A stretch of 32,718 bases of DNA from Rhizobacter sp. (GTDB lineage Bacteria > Pseudomonadota > Gammaproteobacteria > Burkholderiales > Burkholderiaceae_C), in contig JAGNWJ010000002.1 in NCBI GenBank assembly GCA_017986065.1, positions 8,612-41,329 of the forward strand, given 5' to 3'. Positions 1 to 7,580 of the stretch are shown here, in pieces (position 1 is the stretch's first letter; every line of letters starts with the position of its first letter). Under the pieces are notes generated by a model. That model had not been told where the DNA came from and did no database searches. It saw only the letters and a list, made by a program, of their open reading frames with translations. The position numbers and the translations under genes were made by a program.

Positions 1-767
1 TGCACGGCCCCGCCGTGGCGGGCCGCTGCGATCGAGCGCTGCAGGGTGCCTGGTCCACCGACCTCGACCACGTGGTCGACGCCGCGGCCTCCAGTGACTT
101 CGCGCACGCGCTGTTCCCAGTCCGGGTTCGTCTTGTAGTTGATCAGATGGTCAGCACCCAGCGCCTTGGCCTTGGCCAGCTTGGCATCGCTCGACGAGGT
201 GGCGATCACCGTGGCGCCAGAGGCCTTGGCGAACTGCAGCGCGAACATCGACACACCGCCGGTGCCGAGCACCAGCACCGTTTCGCCGGGGACCAGTTGC
301 CGGCCCTCGTACAGCGCGTTCCAGGCGGTCAGCGCCGCGCAGGGCAGGGTGGCCGCTTCCGCATCGCTGAGGTGAGCTGGCGTGGCGACCAGTGCCTCCT
401 CGGGGAAGACGCGGTATTCGGCCAGCACGCCGGGCACCGATCCGCCCAGCGCGTTTTCATAGTGCTTGGGGGTCATCTCGCCGCTGAGCCAGGTCTCGAA
501 GAAGCAGCCGGTGACGCGGTCGCCACTGGCGAAGCGCGTGACGCCCGGTCCGACTTCGGCCACCACGCCGGCGCCGTCAGATCCAGGGACCAGTCCTTCG
601 GATTTCATGCCCGGGTAGCGGCCCCAGACAATGATGAGGTCCCGGTAGTTGAGCGAGGCCGCCTTCATGCGCACCAGCACCTGCCCCGGTCCCGGGCGCG
701 GGACCTCGCGCTCCTGCAGCGTCAGGCTGTCGGCGTTGTTTTCCTTGAGGTACGTATAGCAGCGCAT
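1..767 (-). CDS. NAD(P)-dependent alcohol dehydrogenase, zinc-type MDR family (C-terminus cut by window edge)
   Basis: This is a medium-chain dehydrogenase/reductase. The 255 visible residues contain the GroES-like catalytic domain (LNYRD near residue 40, GSDGAGVV near 63, GDRVTG near 82) and then a Rossmann fold with a glycine-rich loop (VLGTGGVS, near residue 170). The motif GGRGVDHVVEVGG is typical of quinone-reductase-like MDR enzymes. The start is the ATG at 767, preceded by GGAGA about 8 bases upstream. The gene runs off the left edge, so the C-terminal part is not seen. It is divergent from the spermidine-synthase-like gene. The substrate cannot be told from sequence, and the motifs do not settle zinc dependence. 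Confidence 0.88.
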   Translation of the reverse strand, partial: MRCYTYLKENNADSLTLQEREVPRPGPGQVLVRMKAASLNYRDLIIVWGRYPGMKSEGLVPGSDGAGVVAEVGPGVTRFASGDRVTGCFFETWLSGEMTPKHYENALGGSVPGVLAEYRVFPEEALVATPAHLSDAEAATLPCAALTAWNALYEGRQLVPGETVLVLGTGGVSMFALQFAKASGATVIATSSSDAKLAKAKALGADHLINYKTNPDWEQRVREVTGGRGVDHVVEVGGPGTLQRSIAAARHGGAV

Positions 768-894
768 GGTGATGTCTCCGATGTGATTGTTCGAATCAGC
801 GAACCCTGGGCCGAAGCCGGTTTTCGATGATGCCATGCATGAGCAAAACGCGCGCCGCGCTTCTGCGGCACTCGATGGCAACATCCGTCGCACG

Positions 895-1677
895 ATGAAG
901 AAGAAAAAGCAGACCCCCGAACTGGCTCCCGCCACGATCTCCGAAGCCGACGGGGTGCGCTACCTGCACCTCGGAACGCCCTGGGTTCAGGGTGCCATGC
1001 GCATCCGCAAGCCGCTGGCGATCGATCTCGAATACGTGCAGCGCATGATGGTCTGGATGCTGCTGCGGCCGAGCAGCGACTGGCCCGAGTGCCATGCGGT
1101 GCAGCTCGGCCTCGGAGCCGGCGCGATCACCCGCTACTGCCACGGCGTGCTGCGCATGCGGTGCACGGCGGTCGAGCTGAACGACACCGTGATCGGTGTG
1201 TGTCGGGCGTACTTCCATGTCGAGCCCGGCAAGCGCCTGAAGGTGATCGAGGCAGATGCCGGGGCCTATGCCGCCGACCCCGAGAACGCCGGCAGCGCCG
1301 ACGTGCTGTGCGTCGACCTGTACGACCACGATGCCGCCAGCCCGGTGCTCGACAGCGACGCGTTCTACGCCGATTGCCACCGCCTGCTGGCACCGGGCGG
1401 TGCCATGACGGTCAACCTGTTCGGCCGCGATGCCAGCTTCGAGCGCAGCGCGCGCCGCATTGCTGCCGTGTTCGGCGAGGCCCAGGTGCTGAGCCTGCGG
1501 CCGACGCGCGAGGGCAACACCATCGTCGTCGCGCTGAAAGGCACCCCGTGGCCGGCTGCTGACGTGCTCGCTGCGCGGGCCGACGACATCGAGCAGCACG
1601 GCGGGCTGCCCGCGCGAAAATGGTTGAAGATGCTGCGAGCGTTGCCGCAGACGGTCCCGGCCGTGCCGCCGGCTTGA
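895..1677 (+). CDS. spermidine/spermine synthase-like protein (Rossmann methyltransferase fold)
   Basis: The protein is about 260 residues with the spermidine-synthase/methyltransferase Rossmann fold. The motif VQLGLGAGAITRY is the nucleotide-binding loop, VELND is the acidic end of the second strand, and VLCVDLYDHDAASP corresponds to the motif IV region with acidic residues. The family is annotated as spermidine synthase, but many short bacterial members stand alone without speD and have no proven aminopropyltransferase activity. I chose the ATG at 895 because conserved sequence begins soon after it. An ATG at 835 and a TTG at 787 are in frame, and none has a clear ribosome-binding site. The gene is divergent from the dehydrogenase and 46 bases upstream of the GspE-like gene. 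Confidence 0.8.
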   Translation: MKKKKQTPELAPATISEADGVRYLHLGTPWVQGAMRIRKPLAIDLEYVQRMMVWMLLRPSSDWPECHAVQLGLGAGAITRYCHGVLRMRCTAVELNDTVIGVCRAYFHVEPGKRLKVIEADAGAYAADPENAGSADVLCVDLYDHDAASPVLDSDAFYADCHRLLAPGGAMTVNLFGRDASFERSARRIAAVFGEAQVLSLRPTREGNTIVVALKGTPWPAADVLAARADDIEQHGGLPARKWLKMLRALPQTVPAVPPA

Positions 1678-1723
1678 AACCTTCCCGTCGACGAATCCGC
1701 CACACCCCTCAAAGACGCACTCC

Positions 1724-3508
1724 ATGAAATCCGCTGACCGTCCATCCGAACGCCCGCCCGCCGGCAAGCTCGACTGGCGCAAGCTGCTCGACTGGTTGCG
1801 TGAAGACGGCCTGATCGAGCGCGAGGATGCCGACCGCACGATCAAGCGGTTCGGCTCCGCCCAAAGCGCTCAGCATCCGCTGGTTCGCCTGGGCGCCGCC
1901 GGGCTGGTGCGCAAGGGCCATGGGGGAAAGACGCTGGATCTCGAGGCGCTGACCGAGTGGCTGGCCGCTCGCTGCGGATTGCCTTACCTGCGCATCGATC
2001 CGCTGAAGGTCGATGTCGGCCGCGTCGCCGACGTGATGTCCATCAACTACGCCGAGCGCCGCTTCGCGCTGCCTTTGCAGGTCGGCGCGCATGACATCAC
2101 CGTGGCCACCTGCGAGCCCTACGACACCGACTGGGTGGCCGAGATCGAGGCGCACACCCGCAAGGTGCTGAAGCTGGTCGTGGTCAGCCCGCTTGAGCTG
2201 CAGAAGTACACGACCGAGTTCTACACGCTGTCACGCTCGGTTCGTGCGGCCATCAAGAACGGCGAGACATCGACGATCGCCAGCTTCGAGCAGCTGGTCG
2301 AACTCGGGCGCAGCAACAAGCAGCTCGATGCCAATGACCAGGGCGTGGTGCAGGTCGTCGACTGGCTGTGGCAGTACGCCTTCGATCAGCGGGCCTCGGA
2401 CATCCACCTGGAGCCACGACGCGACCTGAGCGCGATCCGCTTCCGCATCGATGGCGTGATGCACACGGTGTATCAGCTGCCGCCTGGCGTGATGAACGCG
2501 ATGATCGCGCGCGTCAAGCTGCTCGGCCGCATGGACGTGATCGAGAAGCGGCGTCCGCTCGACGGTCGCATCAAGACACGCAACCCCGAAGGCGACGAGG
2601 TGGAGATGCGGCTGTCGACGCTGCCCACCGCCTTCGGCGAGAAGATGGTGATGCGGATCTTCGACCCCGACACCACCGTCAAGCCGCTCGAGGCGTTGGG
2701 GTTCGGCGCCCACGATGCAAAGCGTTGGGAAGCCCTGGTGGCGCGGCCCAACGGCATCATCCTGGTGACGGGGCCGACCGGTTCGGGCAAGACCAGCACG
2801 CTCTACTCGACGCTGCGCCGGCTCGCCACCGAAGAGGTCAACGTCTGCACGATCGAGGATCCGATCGAGATGATCCAGCCTGCGTTCAACCAGACGCAAG
2901 TCCAGCCCGCGCTCGATTTCGGTTTCGCCGAAGGCGTGCGAGCGCTGATGCGGCAGGACCCGGACATCATCATGGTCGGCGAGGTGCGTGACCTCGAGAC
3001 GGCCGAGATGGCGATCCAGGCCGCGCTGACCGGCCACCTGGTCTTCAGCACGCTGCACACCAACGACGCAGCGTCCGCGATCACGCGGCTGGTCGATCTG
3101 GGCGTGCCGCCGTACCTGATCGGGGCCACCGTGATCGGTGTGCTCGCGCAGCGGCTGGTGCGCACGCTGTGCCCGGCCTGCAAGCAGCCCGACGAGGCTC
3201 TGACGGCCGAGGACCTCGCGGATTTCGTCAAGCCCTGGCGCCTGAACGGCAAGGCCAAGCCTTACAAGCCGGTGGGCTGCCTCGAATGCCGCATGACCGG
3301 CTTCCGAGGGCGCTGCGGGTTGTATGAACTCCTGTCGGTGACCGATGCGGCGCGTGCGTGCATCCAGCCGGTTCCCGACGTCACCCGCCTGCGTCAGCAG
3401 GCGCTGCAGGACGGCATGCGGCCGTTGCGTCTGGCCGGTGCGATGAAGGTCGCCGAAGGCGTGACGACCCTGCAGGAAGTGATGAGCGCCACGCCCGCGT
3501 GGGAGTGA
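1724..3508 (+). CDS. GspE/PulE/PilB-family secretion or pilus assembly ATPase (orphan)
   Basis: This 594-residue protein is a full-length hexameric secretion ATPase. An N-terminal MshEN-like domain spans roughly residues 15-165. The ATPase core follows, with Walker A GPTGSGKT (350-357), an Asp box CTIEDPIE (375-382), Walker B DIIMVGEVRD (414-423) and a His box with STLHTND (442-448). A tetracysteine zinc motif is present (C483-x2-C486 and C519-x2-C522). Such ATPases power type II secretion or type IV pilus assembly from the cytoplasmic face of the inner membrane. No gspF/pilC, secretin or pilin gene lies nearby, so its partners must be encoded elsewhere. The family is certain; the exact system is not. 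Confidence 0.93.
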   Translation: MKSADRPSERPPAGKLDWRKLLDWLREDGLIEREDADRTIKRFGSAQSAQHPLVRLGAAGLVRKGHGGKTLDLEALTEWLAARCGLPYLRIDPLKVDVGRVADVMSINYAERRFALPLQVGAHDITVATCEPYDTDWVAEIEAHTRKVLKLVVVSPLELQKYTTEFYTLSRSVRAAIKNGETSTIASFEQLVELGRSNKQLDANDQGVVQVVDWLWQYAFDQRASDIHLEPRRDLSAIRFRIDGVMHTVYQLPPGVMNAMIARVKLLGRMDVIEKRRPLDGRIKTRNPEGDEVEMRLSTLPTAFGEKMVMRIFDPDTTVKPLEALGFGAHDAKRWEALVARPNGIILVTGPTGSGKTSTLYSTLRRLATEEVNVCTIEDPIEMIQPAFNQTQVQPALDFGFAEGVRALMRQDPDIIMVGEVRDLETAEMAIQAALTGHLVFSTLHTNDAASAITRLVDLGVPPYLIGATVIGVLAQRLVRTLCPACKQPDEALTAEDLADFVKPWRLNGKAKPYKPVGCLECRMTGFRGRCGLYELLSVTDAARACIQPVPDVTRLRQQALQDGMRPLRLAGAMKVAEGVTTLQEVMSATPAWE

Positions 3509-4422
3509 ACGCGCCCGCACCCGAACCAGCATCGCCCGCAGCTGCGGGGGCGGTCTGGCCCGGGCTCCTGCTGGCTTTCCTGGGCGCGGTGGCGTTCTCC
3601 GGCAAGGCCATCATCGCCAAGCTCGCCTACCGGCACGGCGTCGACGCGATCACGCTGATCATGTACCGCATGCTGTTCGCGCTGCCCCTGTTCGTGATGC
3701 TCAGCGTGTGGGCCAGCCGAGGCAGGCCGGCGTTGCACCGTCGCGACTGGATGGTGATCGCCGGGCTGGGCTTCACCGGTTACTACCTGGCGAGCACGCT
3801 CGATTTCATGGGCCTGCAGTACGTCAGCGCCAGCCTCGAGAGGCTGATCCTGTACCTGAATCCCACGCTGGTGCTGGCGCTCGGTGTCGTGCTGTTCAAG
3901 CGACGTGTCACCGGGCGGCAGCTGATCTCGCTGGGCGTCAGCTACGGCGGCGTGCTGCTGGTATTTGGTCAGGAACTGACGCATGTCGGGCCGCACGCCG
4001 TGCTCGGTGCGGCGCTGGTGTTCGGCAGCGCGATCAGCTACGCGGTCTACCTGGTCCTCAGTGGCGAGGAGGTGCGGCGCATGGGGGCGCTGCGCCTCAC
4101 GGGCCTGGCCAGCACGGTGGCCTGCGCGCTGTGCATCGGACAGTTCCTGCTGCTGCGCCCGCTGTCGGCGATGGCGGTGGCCCCGGAAGTCATCTGGCTC
4201 TCGGTGCTCAATGCACTGGTGTGCACGTTCGCGCCTGTGCTGATGGTGATGATGGCGATCGAGCGCCTCGGTGCCGCGCTGGTCGCGCAGACCGGGATGA
4301 TCGGCCCGATGTCCACGCTGCTGATGGGCGTGCTGCTGCTCGGCGAACCCTTCACCGCCGGCATCGCTGCCGGCACGGTGCTGGTGATCGCCGGCATCTG
4401 GATGCTGGCGAAATGGCGATGA
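3505..4422 (+). CDS. EamA/DMT-family drug/metabolite transporter
   Basis: This integral membrane protein of about 305 residues has ten hydrophobic segments arranged as two EamA repeats. The first begins at GLLLAFLGAVAFSGKA and the second near VLGAALVFGSAISYAVYL. The end of the second repeat, LLMGVLLLGEPFTAG, is typical of the superfamily. The reading frame stays open well upstream of the start. I chose GTG 3505 because it overlaps the stop of the GspE-like gene as GTGA, which suggests translational coupling; GTG 3499 is an alternative. The substrate is unknown. The gene ends in a hairpin-T terminator shared with the convergent neighbour, only 6 bases away. Confidence 0.88.
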   Translation: MNAPAPEPASPAAAGAVWPGLLLAFLGAVAFSGKAIIAKLAYRHGVDAITLIMYRMLFALPLFVMLSVWASRGRPALHRRDWMVIAGLGFTGYYLASTLDFMGLQYVSASLERLILYLNPTLVLALGVVLFKRRVTGRQLISLGVSYGGVLLVFGQELTHVGPHAVLGAALVFGSAISYAVYLVLSGEEVRRMGALRLTGLASTVACALCIGQFLLLRPLSAMAVAPEVIWLSVLNALVCTFAPVLMVMMAIERLGAALVAQTGMIGPMSTLLMGVLLLGEPFTAGIAAGTVLVIAGIWMLAKWR

Positions 4423-4443
4423 GGCCGGTCAGTCGGCCTTTTT
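4422..4443 (+). terminator. intrinsic terminator of the EamA gene, lying inside the 3' end of the convergent gene
   Basis: AGGCCG (4422-4427), a 6-base loop and CGGCCT (4434-4439) form a perfect stem, followed by a run of five T (4439-4443). The T-run is the complement of the two Lys codons near the end of the minus-strand gene, so the same bases are coding on one strand and terminating on the other. Confidence 0.75.
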
Positions 4444-4836
4444 CGGGCGCCCGGGCTTCAGCGATGGAATGCGCGAAAGCGCGGCTTCCAGCTGCGCCGG
4501 CGGCAGGTCGGCCAGCACCTGAAGGCCCGCCCGCAGCAGTTCGCTCTTCTTGGCCGGGTGACGGAAGCCCAGCGCGCGCTGCTTCAGCACGTCGATCAGC
4601 TCGAAGTCTGTCTGCGGCATCGTGAAGCTGTCGCGGACCAGCTTGAGCTTGACCTTGACCGGCTTGGCGCTGGCCGGGGCGCTGCCTTTCGCGACGCGCT
4701 TGACGGCCGGCTTCTTCGGCTGGGGAGCAGCGCTCTTTGGCGTGCTGGCAGGCTTGGCGATCGGCGCCTTTGCCGTGGCCGCGGGCGCCTTTGGAGCGGC
4801 GCGACGAGTCTTGGGGGTGCTGGTTGAAGTAGGCAT
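4429..4836 (-). CDS. small basic protein with Lys/Ala/Pro-rich N-terminus, RHH-like segment and AT-hook-like tail
   Basis: The protein is 135 residues. Residues 1-65 are a disordered-looking Lys/Ala/Pro/Thr-rich region resembling histone H1-like tails. Residues 66-125 form a compact segment: strand-like VRDSFTMPQ, then helices including KKSELLRAGLQVLADL, which recalls ribbon-helix-helix DNA-binding proteins. The C-terminus carries KPGRPKKA, an AT-hook-like GRP core flanked by basic residues. GGAGG lies 7 bases before the ATG. Proteins of this layout are common and uncharacterised in Burkholderiales, as far as I recall. The gene is divergent from the ArsA fusion, and an AT-rich palindrome overlaps its promoter. 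A DNA-binding or regulatory role is inferred, not shown. Confidence 0.72.
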   Translation of the reverse strand: MPTSTSTPKTRRAAPKAPAATAKAPIAKPASTPKSAAPQPKKPAVKRVAKGSAPASAKPVKVKLKLVRDSFTMPQTDFELIDVLKQRALGFRHPAKKSELLRAGLQVLADLPPAQLEAALSRIPSLKPGRPKKAD

Positions 4837-4864
4837 GCGGAACCTCCGTAATCAATGTAAATGG

Positions 4865-4894
4865 TTTATACCGTATAAATCATAAAACAGTAAA
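4865..4894 (-). promoter_or_regulatory. promoter with AT-rich palindrome between the small basic protein gene and the ArsA fusion
   Basis: TTTATAC, one base, GTATAAA (4865-4879) is a perfect 7-base-arm palindrome in an AT-rich island, in otherwise GC-rich DNA. On the minus strand TATAAA (4865-4870) can be a -10 box and TTTACT (4889-4894) a -35 box, 18 bases apart. On the plus strand TATAAA (4874-4879) could be a -10 for the ArsA gene, but no good -35 is seen. The palindrome covers both -10 candidates, as an operator would. GTAAATGG occurs on both sides as a direct repeat. Confidence 0.5.
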
Positions 4895-5011
4895 TGGCGG
4901 GTTGCCTGCTGCCTTCGCCTTCCGGCTGATCCCCGTCAAGCCGGATGCCGAGAGTGGAGCGTCCAATCCGGGGTGGCCCCTGCCGGGCCCGAGCCAGCTC
5001 CCTGAGCGAGC

Positions 5012-5027
5012 GCGGCCGGCCGGCCGC
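5012..5027. repeat. 16-base perfect GC palindrome just upstream of the ArsA fusion ribosome-binding site
   Basis: GCGGCCGGCCGGCCGC reads the same on both strands and ends about 10 bases before the GAGG that precedes the ATG at 5049. In RNA it could form a hairpin near the ribosome-binding site, or it could be a protein-binding site. In such GC-rich DNA chance is also possible. Confidence 0.5.
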
Positions 5028-5048
5028 ATCAACAACGAGGTGTCCGAC

Positions 5049-7094
5049 ATGGAAATCAGTGTTCTGGGGAGCGGCTGCAGCAAGTGCCGCAGCACCGTTT
5101 CGATGATCGAGAGGGCTGCGTCGGCGGCCGGGGTCGAGATCGTGATCGTGAAGGTCGAGGATCCGCAGGCCATCCGGGATTCGGGTGTCGGGCACACGCC
5201 CGCTGTCGTCATCGGTGGCCGGATCGTGCACAGCGGAGGGATTCCATCGCACGAGGAAGTGCTGAGCTGGCTGCGTCCGGACCTGCCGGGCTTCCTGGAA
5301 CACCCGACGCGACACCTGTTCTTCACGGGCAAGGGGGGGGTGGGCAAGACCTCGCTGTCGACGGCTGCCGCGCTGAAGCTGGCCGACGCAGGCGGCAAGG
5401 TGCTGCTGGTCAGCACCGATGCAGCGTCCAACCTCGACGAGATGCTGGGGATCGAACTTCGCAACACGCCGACGCCGGTGCCCGGCGCACCGGGCCTGTC
5501 GGTGCTGAACATCGACCCCGATGCGGCGGCAGAGTCCTATCGACGGCGGGTCATCGCGCAGATGAGCGCTGAATCCAGCGAGACCGAACTGGCAACCGTG
5601 CGCGAGCAGTTGTCCGGCGCCTGCACCACCGAGATCGCCTCGTTCGACGAGTTCGCCTCGCTGCTCTCCGGCGATGCCGAACGCTTCGACCACATCGTCT
5701 TCGACACGGCACCGACGGGTCACACCTTGCGCTTGCTGAGCCTGCCGAAGGCGTGGAGCGGCTTCCTCGACGGCAACGATCGAGGCGCCTCCTGTCTGGG
5801 CCCGCATTCCGGACTGAAGATGCAGGAAGCCCGTTTCAAGGCGGCCCTCGAGGCCCTCGGCGATCCGGCCCTGACCACGGTCGTCCTGGTCACCCGGCCC
5901 GATGCGGGCGCGGTGGCCGAGGCGGCACGGACCTCCGAGGAATTGCGCGCGCTTGGATTGAACAACCAGCGGCTGGTGATCAACGGCGTGTTCCATGCCC
6001 GCGACCGCACCGACGCGGTGGCCTGCGCGATCGAGGCGCTCGGGCTGCAGGCGCTGTCGGACATGCCGCCGGCCCTGCGCGCGCTGCCGCAGGACCGTGT
6101 CCCGCTGCGGCCTTTCGACACCGTGGGGTTGGCCGCCTTGCGATCGTTGCTTGGCGCACAGCGCGATGTCATCGAGTCGCCTTCCGTGTCGGTTGGCGCA
6201 CCGATCGAACCCGCCGAGCACTTCCCGGGCCTCGAAGCGCTGGTCGATGACCTGGCCACCGCCGAACACGGCCTGATCATGGTCATGGGCAAGGGCGGTG
6301 TCGGCAAGACCACGGTGGCGGCGGCGTTGGCCCTCGGCCTCGTTCAGCGCGGCAAGTCGGTGCACCTGAGCACCACCGATCCGGCGGCCCACGTGGCTGG
6401 AACGCTTGCCGGTGAGGTCCCGGGCCTGCACGTCAGCCGCATCGACCCGAAGGCCGAGACGCAGCACTACATCGACAAGATCATGGCGGCCAAGGCCCCC
6501 GCGCTCGACGCACAGGAGCAGGCCTTGCTGCTCGAGGACCTGCGTTCGCCTTGCACCGAGGAAGTGGCCGTCTTCCATGCGTTCTCGCGCATCGTCAGCG
6601 AGGGCCGCAGTGCCTTCGTCGTTCTGGACACCGCGCCCACCGGGCATTCACTGCTGCTGATGGACGCGACGGGCGCCTACCACCGGCAGATGATGCGCGA
6701 GTTCGAAGGGCGCAGCACCGCACGCATCGTCACCCCGCTGATGAGGCTGCAGGACGCCGCGTACACGAAGATCATCCTGGTAACGCTGCCCGAGGTGACG
6801 CCGGTGTCACAGGCTGCGGCGCTCCAGGACGATCTGCGCCGCGCCAGCATCGAGCCTCACGCCTGGGTGCTCAACAAGAGCGTGGTCGCTGCGGGAACGC
6901 ATGACCCGCTGCTGTCGGCGCGCTTGTCCGGGGAGCGCAGGCAGATGGCGCGTCTGACCGCCGGGCTGGCGAAGCGTCTTTACGTGCTGCCCTGGCTGGC
7001 ACGCCCGCCCATCGGCTTGACGGAGCTGTCGAAGCTGGTCAGCCGGCCGGCCGACGCAGCACCCGTGTCGCCGCAAGTACAGATGCCTGCCTGA
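5049..7094 (+). CDS. thioredoxin-fold domain fused to ArsA-type anion-transporting ATPase
   Basis: This 681-residue fusion has three parts. Residues 1-76 form a thioredoxin_3-like domain with a CSKC redox motif (C10, C13) and a cis-Pro loop HTPAVVI (49-55). Two homologous ArsA halves follow, each with a deviant P-loop GKGGVGKT (94-101 and 414-421) and the ArsA signature DTAPTGH (219-225 and 527-533). Cysteines C192, C249 and C502 fall where the metalloid-binding cysteines of E. coli ArsA are expected: 98 residues after P-loop 1 for C192 and 88 after P-loop 2 for C502. ArsA energises the arsenite pump ArsB. The start at ATG 5049 has GAGG about 9 bases upstream. No arsB, acr3, arsD or arsR lies in the window, so another cargo is possible. 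Confidence 0.9.
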   Translation: MEISVLGSGCSKCRSTVSMIERAASAAGVEIVIVKVEDPQAIRDSGVGHTPAVVIGGRIVHSGGIPSHEEVLSWLRPDLPGFLEHPTRHLFFTGKGGVGKTSLSTAAALKLADAGGKVLLVSTDAASNLDEMLGIELRNTPTPVPGAPGLSVLNIDPDAAAESYRRRVIAQMSAESSETELATVREQLSGACTTEIASFDEFASLLSGDAERFDHIVFDTAPTGHTLRLLSLPKAWSGFLDGNDRGASCLGPHSGLKMQEARFKAALEALGDPALTTVVLVTRPDAGAVAEAARTSEELRALGLNNQRLVINGVFHARDRTDAVACAIEALGLQALSDMPPALRALPQDRVPLRPFDTVGLAALRSLLGAQRDVIESPSVSVGAPIEPAEHFPGLEALVDDLATAEHGLIMVMGKGGVGKTTVAAALALGLVQRGKSVHLSTTDPAAHVAGTLAGEVPGLHVSRIDPKAETQHYIDKIMAAKAPALDAQEQALLLEDLRSPCTEEVAVFHAFSRIVSEGRSAFVVLDTAPTGHSLLLMDATGAYHRQMMREFEGRSTARIVTPLMRLQDAAYTKIILVTLPEVTPVSQAAALQDDLRRASIEPHAWVLNKSVVAAGTHDPLLSARLSGERRQMARLTAGLAKRLYVLPWLARPPIGLTELSKLVSRPADAAPVSPQVQMPA

Positions 7095-7136
7095 CCCGCC
7101 TGCGCCGCCAGGGATCTGTTGCGGCGATGTGCCGTT

Positions 7137-7182
7137 CGCCTCGGATGGCGCTTGCGGCTCCCGCCGCCGTGGACCCGAGGCG
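7137..7182. terminator. GC-rich hairpin between convergent ArsA fusion and DUF2007 gene
   Basis: CGCCTCGG (7137-7144) pairs perfectly with CCGAGGCG (7175-7182), and the enclosed 30 bases contain a further GGCG/CGCC pairing. It lies in the 99-base convergent gap, so it is placed to end both transcripts. There is no T-run, so an intrinsic terminator is only a possibility. Confidence 0.35.
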
Positions 7183-7193
7183 AGGCGACGCCT

Positions 7194-7496
7194 TCAGGTC
7201 ATCGCAGCACCGCAGTTCCAGCACTGCTCGAACGGGCCGTCGATCGTTTCGCCGCAGGCCGTGCAGGTCCAGCGACGCGACACCGGATGCTGCAACTCAT
7301 CGAGCAGGCGCTGCGCGTGCTCGAAGTTGTCGCCATCGGTCAGCCACAGTTCGGGCAGTGTCTGGTCGGGCGGTATCTGCCCTGCCAGGCTGCTGTTGTA
7401 GGCGCGCTGGACTGTCGTCGGCACCCCGGCGTGACACAGCAGATCGGCCCACAGCGTGGCGATGGCGAGGTTGGGGGCGGTGGTGAGTTTCTTCAT
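7194..7496 (-). CDS. DUF2007 domain protein with C-terminal zinc ribbon
   Basis: This small protein of 100 residues begins MKKLTTAPNLAIATLWADLL, typical of the DUF2007 'putative signal-transducing protein' family. After the LPELWLTDGDNFEHA stretch it ends in a zinc ribbon, C78-x2-C81 and C92-x2-C95. The reading frame extends upstream, but the ATG at 7496 begins the conserved region. It is divergent from the quinone reductase gene and convergent with the ArsA fusion. Its function is unknown. DUF2007 has been compared to small ligand- or protein-binding domains, and the zinc ribbon suggests a protein or nucleic acid contact. Confidence 0.82.
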   Translation of the reverse strand: MKKLTTAPNLAIATLWADLLCHAGVPTTVQRAYNSSLAGQIPPDQTLPELWLTDGDNFEHAQRLLDELQHPVSRRWTCTACGETIDGPFEQCWNCGAAMT

Positions 7497-7568
7497 GGCC
7501 GGGCGAGACTGTCGACCCACGGCGAGTGCTCGACTTGGGCTTAGGGCACGATAGCGCACTGTTTTCAC

Positions 7569-7574
7569 GAGGAG
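7569..7574 (+). promoter_or_regulatory. ribosome-binding site fixing the start of the quinone reductase gene
   Basis: GAGGAG lies 6 bases before the ATG at 7581, which supports that start over other in-frame codons. Confidence 0.7.
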
Positions 7575-7580
7575 CACCCG

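Noticed and set aside
15-830. 271-residue plus-strand frame at the left edge
   Set aside because: It is antisense to the dehydrogenase, whose minus-strand protein has clear MDR motifs.
4866-6647. 593-residue open frame on the minus strand opposite the ArsA fusion
   Set aside because: It is composed of Arg/His/Gln/Gly-rich sequence with no family motif and is the mirror of a well-recognised gene; long antisense frames are expected at this GC content.
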